Assembly: GCA_963754285.1 (NCBI GenBank)
Contig: CAVWFN010000013.1
Span: 1 to 64,000, forward strand
Direction: 5' to 3'
DNA length: 64,000 bases
Source: RYN-133 sp963754285
Lineage (GTDB): Bacteria > Actinomycetota > Actinomycetes > Mycobacteriales > Jatrophihabitantaceae
Shown: positions 52,716-61,220 of the stretch, in pieces
Numbering within the stretch: position 1 is the stretch's first letter
Layout of the letters: every line of letters begins with the position of its first letter
Translations under genes and position numbers: made by a program
Notes under the pieces: generated by a model
Database searches by the model: none
Told to the model about the DNA's origin: nothing
The model's input: only the letters and a program-made list of their open reading frames with translations

Positions 52716-54125
52716 ATGGATATCACGATGACAGAACTCAGTGACCACCTCGACGACCGCGCGATCGGCGACTACGAGCTCGAGGAACGCCAGGCGCTGC
52801 GCCGCGTTGCCGGGCTGTCGACCGAACTGCAGGACGTCACCGAGGTCGAATACCGCCAACTGCGCCTCGAACGCGTCGTGCTCGTCGGGGTCTGGACGAC
52901 CGGCACCCTCGCCGAGGCCGAGAACTCGCTGGCCGAGCTCGCCCGGCTGGCAGAGACGGCCGGATCACAGGTGCTCGACGGCCTGATCCAGCGCCGCGAC
53001 AAGCCCGACGCCGCGACCTACATCGGGTCGGGCAAGGCGAAGGAACTGCGTGACGTGGTCGAGGCGGCCGGTGCCGACACCGTGATCTGCGACGGCGAGT
53101 TGACCCCCGGCCAGCTGCAGCAGTTGGAGAAGGTCGTCAAGGTCAAGGTCGTCGACCGCACCGCCCTGATCCTGGACATCTTCGCCCAGCACGCCAGCTC
53201 CAAGGAGGGCAAAGCCCAGGTCGAACTGGCCCAGCTCGCCTATCTCAAGCCCCGCCTGCGCGGCTGGGGCGAGTCGCTGTCACGCCAGGTCGGTGGACGG
53301 GCAGCGGGCGGCGTCGGCATCGGTGGTCGCGGCCCCGGTGAGACGAAGATCGAGATCGACCGTCGCCGCATCACCTCGCGCATGGCGCGGCTGCGCAAGG
53401 AGCTGGCCGCGATGAAGACCGCTCGCGACGTCAAGCGGGCCCAGCGCCGCACGCGCCACATCCCGTCCGTGGCCCTGGCCGGGTACACGAACGCCGGCAA
53501 GTCATCGCTGCTCAACCGGCTCACCGATGCGGGCGTGCTCGTCGAGAACGCGCTGTTCGCGACCCTCGACCCGACAGTGCGCCGCAGCCAGGCCAGCGAC
53601 GGGCGCGTGTTCACCCTGGCCGACACAGTCGGGTTCGTCCGGCACCTGCCGACCCAGCTGGTCGAGGCGTTCCGCTCGACGCTGGAGGAGGTCGCGGACG
53701 CCGATCTGATCCTGCACGTCGTCGATGCCTCCGACGCCGACCCGGAAGCGCAGATCCGCGCGGTGCACGAGGTGTTTGCCGAGATCGACGCGCTGCACGT
53801 GCCCGAACAGCTGGTCTTCAACAAGGTTGACGCCGCCCAGCCGGACACGCTGCTGCGCCTGCGCCATCTCGCGCCCGACGCGCTGTTCGTCTCGGCGCGC
53901 ACCGGCGAGGGCATCGACAAGTTGCGTGCCCGCGTCGAGGACCTGCTGCCGCGGCCGGCCGTCGAGGTCGACCTGCTCGTGCCGTACACGCGCGGCGACC
54001 TGGTCGCGCGCGTGCACGACGACGCCGAAGTGCTCGACACCGAACACACGGCCCACGGCACGCGGCTGCGCGCACGGGTCAGCCCCGACCTGGCTGCGGC
54101 GCTGGCTCCGTTCGCGCGAGCCTGA
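52716..54125 (+). CDS. hflX: GTPase HflX
   Basis: HflX binds the large ribosomal subunit and rescues stalled or heat-damaged ribosomes. The 469 residues have the N-terminal nucleotide-binding domain (DGLIQRRDKPDAATYIGSG), the loop SRQVGGRAAGGVGIGGRGPGE and G motifs GYTNAGKSSL, DTVGF and NKVD. ATG 52716 or the inner ATG 52728 could start it. It follows dapF by 24 bases and belongs to the miaA-dapF-hflX run. Confidence 0.94.
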   Translation: MDITMTELSDHLDDRAIGDYELEERQALRRVAGLSTELQDVTEVEYRQLRLERVVLVGVWTTGTLAEAENSLAELARLAETAGSQVLDGLIQRRDKPDAATYIGSGKAKELRDVVEAAGADTVICDGELTPGQLQQLEKVVKVKVVDRTALILDIFAQHASSKEGKAQVELAQLAYLKPRLRGWGESLSRQVGGRAAGGVGIGGRGPGETKIEIDRRRITSRMARLRKELAAMKTARDVKRAQRRTRHIPSVALAGYTNAGKSSLLNRLTDAGVLVENALFATLDPTVRRSQASDGRVFTLADTVGFVRHLPTQLVEAFRSTLEEVADADLILHVVDASDADPEAQIRAVHEVFAEIDALHVPEQLVFNKVDAAQPDTLLRLRHLAPDALFVSARTGEGIDKLRARVEDLLPRPAVEVDLLVPYTRGDLVARVHDDAEVLDTEHTAHGTRLRARVSPDLAAALAPFARA

Positions 54126-54287
54126 CCACGGATCCGATCCAGGACTCGCGCGCGAAGAATTGATTGCGGAGTCGTTGCGGCGCCGGGAGCGATTCTCGGC
54201 GTCGTCATCGCCTACCTCCCAGGGCTCTGGCGTAGGCTGGCGGGTAACGAAGCGCCGCCGCACCCGCTGTTAGGAGGAGGCCTTCTC

Positions 54288-54626
54288 ATGGAGTTGTTCA
54301 GCCCCGGTCACCTGGTGATTCTGGCCATCGTCGTCGCCGTGCTGTTCTTCGGATGGAAGCAGCTGCCGGACATGGCTCGATCGCTCGGACGCTCGCTGCG
54401 GATCTTCAAGACCGAGATGAAGGGCATGAGCGAGGACGACAAGAAGCGCTCGGAGGCCCGCGAGGCAGTCACGCCGCCGCCGGCGCTGGAAGCCAACGGG
54501 ACCACCGCGGCGCCGCCCGCGGCGGCCAGCCCGGCCGTCCCGCCGGTTCCGGCCGTCCCGCCGGTGGTCAGTGAGACCTCGGAGCCGGTGCGCGAGACGC
54601 AGCCGGTGACCAAGCCGTTCGAGTAA
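54288..54626 (+). CDS. TatA-like Sec-independent translocase subunit
   Basis: A 112-residue protein with the TatA/E pattern: one N-terminal membrane segment (LFSPGHLVILAIVVAVLFFG), the conserved Gly-Lys hinge (GWKQLPDMARSLGRSLRIFK), an amphipathic helix and a long Pro/Ala/Val tail. TAGGAGGAGG is its ribosome site. No tatC or tatB is nearby, so it could be a second TatA. The 162-base upstream gap (54126-54287) shows no other gene. Confidence 0.88.
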   Translation: MELFSPGHLVILAIVVAVLFFGWKQLPDMARSLGRSLRIFKTEMKGMSEDDKKRSEAREAVTPPPALEANGTTAAPPAAASPAVPPVPAVPPVVSETSEPVRETQPVTKPFE

Positions 54627-54644
54627 CCGCTCGCTGTACGAGCG

Positions 54645-54683
54645 ACACGACGGCCCGCGGCGTAGTGCCGCGGGCCGTCGTGT
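54645..54683. terminator. 17-bp hairpin between tatA-like and lexA genes
   Basis: Perfect 17-bp arms ACACGACGGCCCGCGGC (54645-54661) and its complement (54667-54683) with a five-base loop, between two convergent genes. It probably ends transcription in both directions. No T-tract. Confidence 0.85.
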
Positions 54684-54702
54684 TCGTCGTGTGATCGTGC
54701 TG

Positions 54703-55533
54703 TCAGACCTTGCGCAGGACCGCGGTCACCTTGCCCAGCACGGTTGCCTCGTCACCGTCGATCGGTGAATAGGCGGCATTGTGGGGGAGCAGCCAGACGT
54801 GTCCGCTGCGGCGCTGCAGGGTCTTGACCGTGGCCTCGCCGTCGATCATGGCCGCCACGATGTCGCCGTTCTCGGCCGTCTGCTGCTGCCGCACGACCAC
54901 CCAGTCGCCGTCAGAGATCGCAGCGTCGATCATCGAGTCACCGACGACCTTGAGCAGGAACAGCGAGCCGTCGCCGACGAGGGTCTTCGGGAGCGGGAAG
55001 ACGTCTTCGATCATCTGCTCGGCCAGGATCGGTCCGCCCGCGGCGATGCGGCCGACCACCGGGACGAACACCGGCGCATCGCCACGCGGCGCGTCGTCGC
55101 TGACCGCCACGGCTCGCCGCACTGCCTTGGGGCGCTCGCCGTCCGAACCGAGGCGCATGTCGACCGCGCGGGGCCGGTTGGGGTCGCGGCGCAGGAAGCC
55201 CTTGCGCTCGAGCATGGCGAGTTGGTGGGCCACGCTCGAGGTCGAGGCCAGGCCCGCCGATTCGCAGATCTCGCGGATGCTCGGCGGGTAGCCACGCCGT
55301 TCGACCGAATCGCGGATCACGTCGAGAATCGCCTGCTGACGCCGCGTCAGCCCGGTCTTGGGATCGGGCAGTTCAGTGACCTTCGGACGCCCCGGCCCGC
55401 GGCGCTGCGGCTGCTCGGTCGCGGCTGCAACGGCCTTCGCGCCAGTCTTGCGGGCGGTTTTCGCCGGTGTCTTCGGTGTCGATTTCGCGGCGGGTTTGGC
55501 TGCGCGCGATGCCGCCTTCTTCTGGGTGGCCAT
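54703..55533 (-). CDS. lexA: SOS repressor LexA with long basic N-terminal tail
   Basis: LexA represses repair genes and self-cleaves when RecA is active. The DNA-binding domain starts near residue 62: TRRQQAILDVIRDSVERRGY, SIREICESAGLASTSSVAHQL. The cleavage site is Ala-Gly in GRIAAGGPI; catalytic Ser is in VVGDSMIDAAI and Lys in ATVKTLQRR. The 276 residues exceed the usual 220-240. The added N-terminus (about 50 residues) is Lys/Ala/Pro-rich and ends in an AT-hook-like RRGPGRPK. No alternative start is visible after it. Three LexA boxes lie upstream. Confidence 0.96.
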   Translation of the reverse strand: MATQKKAASRAAKPAAKSTPKTPAKTARKTGAKAVAAATEQPQRRGPGRPKVTELPDPKTGLTRRQQAILDVIRDSVERRGYPPSIREICESAGLASTSSVAHQLAMLERKGFLRRDPNRPRAVDMRLGSDGERPKAVRRAVAVSDDAPRGDAPVFVPVVGRIAAGGPILAEQMIEDVFPLPKTLVGDGSLFLLKVVGDSMIDAAISDGDWVVVRQQQTAENGDIVAAMIDGEATVKTLQRRSGHVWLLPHNAAYSPIDGDEATVLGKVTAVLRKV

Positions 55534-55590
55534 GCGTCACTCCTGTCATTTGTTCGATAACGCAGACCGTAGCGCGGGTTGATAACAATC

Positions 55591-55606
55591 TCAAACACGT
55601 GTTCGA
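55591..55606. promoter_or_regulatory. LexA box 1, lexA side
   Basis: TCAAACACGTGTTCGA differs from TCGAAC-N4-GTTCGA at one defined base. It is 58 bases before the lexA start, fitting autoregulation. Confidence 0.8.
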
Positions 55607-55654
55607 ACGACACGCCGTCCGATCTGGATATTGTCAGACCCCGCTGGTACACCT

Positions 55655-55670
55655 TCGAATAGGCGTTCGA
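55655..55670. promoter_or_regulatory. LexA box 2
   Basis: TCGAATAGGCGTTCGA, one mismatch from the SOS consensus. It is 57 bases before the LysM gene start. Confidence 0.85.
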
Positions 55671-55686
55671 TAGAACGCGCGTTCGA
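55671..55686. promoter_or_regulatory. LexA box 3
   Basis: TAGAACGCGCGTTCGA directly abuts box 2, with two mismatches in the left arm. Together they form a double site for the divergent LysM gene. Confidence 0.75.
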
Positions 55687-55726
55687 TCACACAGGTGATC
55701 ACCGAGCGAGAAATGAGGAGGCTGCG

Positions 55727-56161
55727 ATGTCCGTCGCCACCGAGTTCGAACCGATTTTCGACATCCCGGAGCGGGCCCGCCGTACCCAGCGCGGGGCGGG
55801 GCAGGCGGGCCCGCCGCAACGGCTGGCAACCGTCACGACGCTGCACAGCCCGCCGGCCGACCCCGACGCCGCGCCGCTGCGGCTGACCCGTCGCGGCGTG
55901 CACGTGCTGGCGGCGGCGCTCGCCGTGCTGGCACTCGGGCTGGTCCTGATCGCCCGCGCGTCGGCCCCGGCGGCGGGGTCCGGATCAGCGTCGCGACCGA
56001 TGCCCGACACGGTGACCGTGCACGCCGGCGACACGCTGTGGTCGATCGCCTCGCGGCTGGCGCCGCAGCGCGACCCACGCGCCGAGGTTGCCGACCTGCA
56101 GCGGCTCAACGGCCTCGGGACGGCCGGGCTCGTGCCCGGCGAGGTGCTGCGCACGCACTGA
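55727..56161 (+). CDS. LysM protein, probable SOS cell-division inhibitor (ChiZ/DivS-type)
   Basis: A 144-residue protein: about 55 cytoplasmic residues, one membrane segment (RGVHVLAAALAVLALGLVLI) and a C-terminal LysM domain (TVHAGDTLWSIASRLAP, LQRLNGLGTAGLVPGEVL) outside the cell. Divergent from lexA and behind two LexA boxes. The same arrangement holds for Rv2719c (ChiZ) and corynebacterial DivS, which hold back division during DNA damage. The function is inferred from that. GAGGAGG precedes ATG 55727. Confidence 0.85.
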   Translation: MSVATEFEPIFDIPERARRTQRGAGQAGPPQRLATVTTLHSPPADPDAAPLRLTRRGVHVLAAALAVLALGLVLIARASAPAAGSGSASRPMPDTVTVHAGDTLWSIASRLAPQRDPRAEVADLQRLNGLGTAGLVPGEVLRTH

Positions 56162-56253
56162 CACCTGTCCCGCGCCTGGCTGTTCACTCGAAAACTTCTC
56201 GACACGCCGGTGTGGCGCTCTTGCGGAACATTCGTGTGCGATCTACGGTTGCA

Positions 56254-56269
56254 CCCCTAGATGTAGTAG
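56254..56269. promoter_or_regulatory. Probable NrdR box
   Basis: CCCCTAGATGTAGTAG reads on the other strand as CTACTACATCTAGGGG, close to the ACTACATCTAGTGG type I recall for actinobacterial NrdR sites. It lies about 160 bases upstream of nrdR. The rest of 56162-56428 shows no gene and no clear cobalamin riboswitch. Confidence 0.5.
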
Positions 56270-56428
56270 TTACAACGATGTGTTTCGTCCACAGCTTGGG
56301 GTTGACCGTCCACACGGCGTCCCCAAGTCATCCACAACCAAACCGGGTTCTGTCCACCGGCTCGTCCCCAGTGTCGGTGGACAACCCTGTCGACACCCGG
56401 CGTCTCGACCTGAAGGAGAGGGATTGGC

Positions 56429-56893
56429 ATGCGGTGCCCCTACTGCCGTCACCCCGACTCCCGAGTCGTCGATTCGCGCGAGGTCGATGAGGGTCAGGTC
56501 ATCCGGCGGCGGCGCTCCTGCCAGGACTGCGGTAAGCGGTTCACCACCGTCGAAGAGGCCACGTTGGCCGTGATCAAGCGCAGCGGCGTCACCGAACCGT
56601 TCAGCCGGCAGAAGGTCGTCAGCGGTGTCCGACGCGCGTGCCAGGGTCGGCCCGTGGACGAGGACGCGCTCGCGCAGCTGGCGCAGAGCGTCGAAGAAGC
56701 CGTTCGGGCGACCGGCGCGGCCGAGGTGCCCAGCGACGAGGTCGGCCTGGCCATTCTCGGGCCGCTGCGCGAACTCGACGAGGTCGCCTACCTGCGCTTC
56801 GCCTCGGTCTACCAGGCGTTCAGCTCCATCGACGACTTCGAAAAGGCGATCACCGATCTGCGCACCGACACGCGCGCACACCACACCGACTGA
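56429..56893 (+). CDS. nrdR: Transcriptional repressor NrdR
   Basis: NrdR is a zinc and ATP/dATP-binding repressor of ribonucleotide reductase genes. The 154-residue protein has the zinc ribbon MRCPYCRHPDSRVVDSRE with CQDCGKRF, then an ATP-cone (LAVIKRSGVTEPFSRQKVVSG). It lies just upstream of nrdJ, 52 bases apart, so it probably regulates its own operon. Confidence 0.96.
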   Translation: MRCPYCRHPDSRVVDSREVDEGQVIRRRRSCQDCGKRFTTVEEATLAVIKRSGVTEPFSRQKVVSGVRRACQGRPVDEDALAQLAQSVEEAVRATGAAEVPSDEVGLAILGPLRELDEVAYLRFASVYQAFSSIDDFEKAITDLRTDTRAHHTD

Positions 56894-56945
56894 GCACCAC
56901 CCCCACCACCGTCACTCACCGCTGATCCAGCAGGGAAGGAACCAG

Positions 56946-59843
56946 ATGACCGAGGCAGCCCAGGAAACGGGACACAAGTCGGGCCAGCACACTGCGGTGC
57001 CGGCTGCCCCGACCTCCGCCACCACAGTCGCGAGCCCGGTCTATCCGCGCAACGGCCTGCACGTCGAACGGGTGTACACCACCGCCGGCGTGCACCCCTA
57101 CGACGAGGTCAGCTGGGAGCGGCGCGATGTCGTGATGACCAACTGGCGCGACGGCTCGATCAACTTCGAGCAGCGTGGGGTCGAGTTCCCGGACTTCTGG
57201 TCGGTCAACGCCGCCAACATCGTCACCACCAAGTACTTCCGCGGCGCGGTGGGCACCGAGGTGCGCGAGTGGTCGCTCAAGCAGCTCATCGACCGCGTCG
57301 TGCACAAGTACGCCGCGGCCGGGCGCGAGAACGGCTACTTCCGCTCCGCCGAGGACGCCGAGCTGTTCGAGCACGAGCTGACCTGGATGCTGCTGCACCA
57401 GGTGTTCAGCTTCAACTCCCCGGTGTGGTTCAACGTCGGGACGACCTCGCCGCAGCAGGTCAGCGCGTGCTTCATCCTGGCCGTCGACGACACGATGGAC
57501 TCGATCCTGAACTGGTACCGCGAAGAGGGTCTGATCTTCAAGGGCGGCTCGGGCGCCGGGCTCAACCTCTCGCGCATCCGCAGCTCGAAGGAACTGCTCA
57601 CCTCCGGCGGCACCGCGTCCGGCCCGGTCAGTTTCATGCGCGGCGCCGACGCGTCGGCCGGCACGATCAAGTCCGGTGGCGCGACGCGACGTGCCGCGAA
57701 GATGGTCGTGCTCGACATCGACCACCCCGACATCGAAGAGTTCGTCGAGACCAAGGCGCGCGAGGAAGACAAGATCCGCGTGCTGCGCGACGCCGGCTTC
57801 GACATGGATCTCGGCGGCGCCGACATCACCTCCGTCCAGTACCAGAACGCGAACAACTCCGTCCGGGTCTCCGACGAGTTCATGCGCTCGGTCGACGAGG
57901 GCACCGACTTCGGCCTGCGTGCGCGCCAGACGCACGAGGTGATCGAGACCGTCGACGCCAAGACCCTGTTCCGCAAGGTCGCGCAGGCCGCGTGGGAGTG
58001 CGCCGATCCGGGCATCCAGTACGACGACACGATCAACGACTGGCACACCAACCCCGAGACCGGTCGCATCACCGCGTCCAACCCGTGCTCGGAGTACATG
58101 AGCCTCGACAACACCTCGTGCAACCTGGCCTCGCTGAACCTGCTCAAGTTCCTCGGCGACGACAACAGGTTCGACACCGACAAGTTCGTCAAGGCCGTCG
58201 AGTTGATCATCACCGCGATGGACATCTCGATCTGCTTCGCCGACTTCCCGACCGAGTCGATCGGCGTGAACACGCGCGACTACCGCCAGCTGGGCATCGG
58301 GTACGCCAACCTCGGCGCGCTGCTGATGGCCTCGGGTCTGGCCTACGACTCCGACGGCGGGCGGGCGATGGCCGGCGCGATCACCTCGCTGATGACCGGT
58401 ACCGCCTACCGTCGCTCGGCCGAGCTCGCCGGCGTCGTCGGCCCGTACGCGGGCTACGCCCGCAACGCCAAGGCGCATGCCCGGGTGATGCGCAAGCACG
58501 CGGCGGCCAACGACGCGGCGCGTCCGCTGCACGCGAACGATCGCGAGGTCTACGCGGTCGCCACCGAGGAGTGGGCGCTCGGCAACAAGATCGGTGAGAA
58601 GAACGGCTGGCGCAACGCGCAGGCCTCGGTGCTGGCCCCGACCGGGACGATCGGGCTGATGATGGACTGCGACACCACCGGGGTCGAGCCCGACCTGGCG
58701 CTGGTGAAGTTCAAGAAGCTCGTCGGCGGCGGCTCGATGCAGATCGTCAACCAGACGGTGCCGCGGGCGTTGCGGGCGCTGGGCTATCAGGACGAGCAGG
58801 TCGAGGCGATCGTCGAATACATCGCCGAGCACGGTCACGTCGTCGATGCGCCCGGATTGCGCCTCGAGCACTACGAGGTCTTCGACTGCGCGATGGGGGC
58901 GCGGGCCATCAAGCCGATGGGCCACGTGCGGATGATGGCGGCGGCCCAGCCGTTCCTGTCCGGCGCGATCAGCAAGACCGTCAACCTGCCCGAGACCGCG
59001 ACGGTCGAGGACATCGAGGACGTCTACTTCCAGGGCTGGAAGCTCGGCCTCAAGGCGCTCGCGGTCTACCGCGACAACTGCAAGGTCGGCCAGCCGCTGT
59101 CGGCGGGCAAGGGCAAGAACGAGGGTGCCGAGGCCAAGGTGGCCGACAAGGTCGTCGAGTACCGCCCGACGCGCAAGCGCCTGCCGAAGTCGCGGCCCTC
59201 GGCCACGACGTCGTTCACGGTCGGCGGTGCCGAGGGTTACATGACGGCCGGCTCCTACCCCGACGACGGTCTCGGCGAGGTGTTCCTGAAACTCGGCAAG
59301 CAGGGTTCGACCCTGGCCGGCGTGATGGACGCGTTCTCGATCGCCATCTCGATCGCGCTGCAGTACGGCGTCCCGCTCGAGACCTACGTGCAGAAGTTCA
59401 CCAACATGCGCTTCGAGCCCGCGGGCTTGACCGACGACCCGGACATCCGGATGGCGCAGTCGATCCTCGACTACATCTTCCGGCGCCTGGCGCTCGACTA
59501 CCTCGACTTCGACACGCGCTCGGCGCTCGGCATCCACACCGCCGAAGAGCGCACTCGGCAGCTCGAGACCGGCTCCTACACCCCGGTCGACGAGTCCGTC
59601 GAGGATCTCGAGTCGCTGGCCCAGTCGGCTCCGGTCGAGCGCAAGGCGACCGACGTGGTCGATGACGAGGATGCAGCCGAGCTGCCCGCCCCGTCCGGCG
59701 CGCACAGCTCGACCGAACTGCTCGAGATCATCACCGGCAGCAGCGCCGACGCCCCGCTGTGCATGAACTGCGGCACCAAGATGCGCCCCGCCGGCAGCTG
59801 CTTCGTCTGCGAAGGCTGCGGGAGCACCAGCGGCTGCAGCTGA
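56946..59843 (+). CDS. nrdJ: Class II (cobalamin-dependent) ribonucleotide reductase NrdJ
   Basis: NrdJ makes deoxynucleotides using adenosylcobalamin and does not need oxygen. The 965-residue protein has QQVSACFILAVDDTM (first redox Cys), SNPCSEYMSLDNTSCNLAS (thiyl-radical Cys), LAPTGTIGLMMDCDTTGVEP and a C-terminal pair CMNCG/CEGCG ending SGCS for re-reduction. ATG 56946 follows GGAAGGA. No activating subunit is needed. A 20-bp hairpin follows the stop. Dependence on B12 means the organism makes or imports cobalamin. Confidence 0.96.
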   Translation: MTEAAQETGHKSGQHTAVPAAPTSATTVASPVYPRNGLHVERVYTTAGVHPYDEVSWERRDVVMTNWRDGSINFEQRGVEFPDFWSVNAANIVTTKYFRGAVGTEVREWSLKQLIDRVVHKYAAAGRENGYFRSAEDAELFEHELTWMLLHQVFSFNSPVWFNVGTTSPQQVSACFILAVDDTMDSILNWYREEGLIFKGGSGAGLNLSRIRSSKELLTSGGTASGPVSFMRGADASAGTIKSGGATRRAAKMVVLDIDHPDIEEFVETKAREEDKIRVLRDAGFDMDLGGADITSVQYQNANNSVRVSDEFMRSVDEGTDFGLRARQTHEVIETVDAKTLFRKVAQAAWECADPGIQYDDTINDWHTNPETGRITASNPCSEYMSLDNTSCNLASLNLLKFLGDDNRFDTDKFVKAVELIITAMDISICFADFPTESIGVNTRDYRQLGIGYANLGALLMASGLAYDSDGGRAMAGAITSLMTGTAYRRSAELAGVVGPYAGYARNAKAHARVMRKHAAANDAARPLHANDREVYAVATEEWALGNKIGEKNGWRNAQASVLAPTGTIGLMMDCDTTGVEPDLALVKFKKLVGGGSMQIVNQTVPRALRALGYQDEQVEAIVEYIAEHGHVVDAPGLRLEHYEVFDCAMGARAIKPMGHVRMMAAAQPFLSGAISKTVNLPETATVEDIEDVYFQGWKLGLKALAVYRDNCKVGQPLSAGKGKNEGAEAKVADKVVEYRPTRKRLPKSRPSATTSFTVGGAEGYMTAGSYPDDGLGEVFLKLGKQGSTLAGVMDAFSIAISIALQYGVPLETYVQKFTNMRFEPAGLTDDPDIRMAQSILDYIFRRLALDYLDFDTRSALGIHTAEERTRQLETGSYTPVDESVEDLESLAQSAPVERKATDVVDDEDAAELPAPSGAHSSTELLEIITGSSADAPLCMNCGTKMRPAGSCFVCEGCGSTSGCS

Positions 59844-59866
59844 CCCGCCCCAACGAGTGGCGTTGA

Positions 59867-59913
59867 TCAAACCGCCGATTCGGTCGATATCTGACCGGAT
59901 CGGCGGTTTGATG
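59867..59913. terminator. 20-bp hairpin after nrdJ
   Basis: Arms ATCAAACCGCCGATTCGGTC (59867-59886) and GACCGGATCGGCGGTTTGAT (59894-59913) pair over 20 bp with one T-G wobble and a seven-base loop. It starts 23 bases after the nrdJ stop. The 178-base gap after nrdJ has no other feature. Confidence 0.8.
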
Positions 59914-60021
59914 TTGCGGTTGTGCGCGCGCTGACCGGGCCGCTCGCCGCAGACACCACGATCGCCACGCTTTGAGCGAACACGATGCTCGCAACGCACG
60001 ACATCTGAAACCCTGACGAAC

Positions 60022-60696
60022 GTGAGCCCGAGCATCGTGCTGATCCCGAGCCCATTGCTCGGCCCGGCGACGTGGGAGTCCACGGCCACGCGCTCGAGCG
60101 CCGGGGGCACAAGGTTGCGGTGCCTACCCTGCAGGGCGTCGCCACCAGCGCGGAGCCGTACTGGCCGGCCGGTGTCGAGGCGATTGTGCGATCGGCAGGG
60201 GATGGGCCGGTGGTGCTCGCGCCGCACAGCAATGCCGGGCTGTTCGTTCCGGCCGTGGTCGAAGCGCTCAGTGATCGGGTGCAGGGCGTCGTCTTCGTCG
60301 ACGCACCGCTTCCGGGAACGGGTGCGGTTGCGCCGCGCGAGTTCCTGGCGGGACTGGCCGACGCGGACGGCACGGCTCCCGCCGTGGACGAGCTGGTGGG
60401 ACGACGCCGATGTCGCGACGTTGTTCCCGGATGCCGAGGTACGTGCTCGGGTCGAGGCCGAACAGCCTCGACTGCCCTTGGCCTACTACGACCATTTGCC
60501 ACCGGTGCGCGACGGCTGGGACCGGGCGCCATGCGCCTACCTCTGGTTCGGCGAACCGTACGACGCAGCGGCCGAGCTGGCGTCGGCGCGCGGCTGGACG
60601 ACCAGGCACCTGCCGGGCAACCACCTGCACATGCTCACCGATCCGGACGCTGTCGCCGACGCAGTCATCGAGCTGGCCGCGCAGCAGGCGAGCTAG
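60022..60696 (+). CDS. Alpha/beta hydrolase, frame interrupted twice
   Basis: A hydrolase of about 224 residues is spread over two frames. It begins VSPSIVLIPSPLLGPATW, continues in another frame from about 60078 with RRGHKVAVPTLQGV, VVLAPHSNAGLFVPAV (nucleophile elbow HSN-A) and VVFVDAPLP, then returns to the first frame near 60393 with WWDDADVATLFPDAEV to the end GNHLHMLTDPDAVADAV. A missing base near 60078 and an extra C near 60393 explain it; net length change is zero. The His in GNHLHM is the catalytic one. Confidence 0.65.
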   Translation: MSPSIVLIPSPLLGPATWESTATRSSAGGTRLRCLPCRASPPARSRTGRPVSRRLCDRQGMGRWCSRRTAMPGCSFRPWSKRSVIGCRASSSSTHRFRERVRLRRASSWRDWPTRTARLPPWTSWWDDADVATLFPDAEVRARVEAEQPRLPLAYYDHLPPVRDGWDRAPCAYLWFGEPYDAAAELASARGWTTRHLPGNHLHMLTDPDAVADAVIELAAQQAS

Positions 60697-60761
60697 CCCC
60701 CCGGGACGTGGCGCCGAAACACACGCTCGCCCGTCGCTCGTCCGAGGAGCACCATGTCGCC

Positions 60762-61190
60762 ATGAGCGACCGCGACACGTTCCTGGCCTGGGTCGGGACA
60801 GCGCTGCACGAGGCCGAGGTAGCGCTGCACAACGGCGACGCGGCTCCGCGCCGGGCCATCTGGTCACGCGCCGAACCGGTGAGCGTGTTCGGCGCATGGC
60901 GCAACGCGCGCGGCCAGCGCGAGATCGAGCAGTTGTTCACCGCCCTCGCGAGCGGCTTCTCCGACTGCGCGTCCTATCGCCTCGAGGTTCTCGAGTGCGA
61001 TGTCGTCGGCGATGTCGCCTACACCGCCGGCCTGGAGCACACGTCGGCCTCGATCGACGGTGAACCACGCACCTACACGCTGCGGGTCACCCAGGTCTAC
61101 CGGCGCGAAGGCGGCGAGTGGAAGGTGGCGCACCGGCACGGCGACAACTTCGACGACCCCGCCGACATGGCGGCGTCGATCGGCGACTGA
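60762..61190 (+). CDS. SnoaL-like (nuclear transport factor 2 fold) protein
   Basis: A 142-residue cone-fold protein of the type used as ketosteroid isomerase-like or SnoaL-like enzymes. Signatures are GDAAPRRAIWSRAEPVSVFGAW and the C-terminal VTQVYRREGGEWKVAHRHGDNF. Substrate unknown. ATG 60762 gives MSDRDTFLAWVGTALHEAEV. It follows the hydrolase by 65 bases. Confidence 0.8.
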   Translation: MSDRDTFLAWVGTALHEAEVALHNGDAAPRRAIWSRAEPVSVFGAWRNARGQREIEQLFTALASGFSDCASYRLEVLECDVVGDVAYTAGLEHTSASIDGEPRTYTLRVTQVYRREGGEWKVAHRHGDNFDDPADMAASIGD

Positions 61191-61220
61191 CCCGTACGCC
61201 GCGGCCGACCCCGACGCCGC

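Noticed and set aside
56162..56428. Cobalamin riboswitch before nrdR-nrdJ
   Set aside because: I could not find a B12-box-like conserved core; only an NrdR-like box is visible.
56916..60227. 1103-codon open frame on the minus strand
   Set aside because: It is antisense to nrdJ, and its product is Arg/Val/Asp/Leu-rich without domains. Long antisense frames are expected in high-GC coding DNA.
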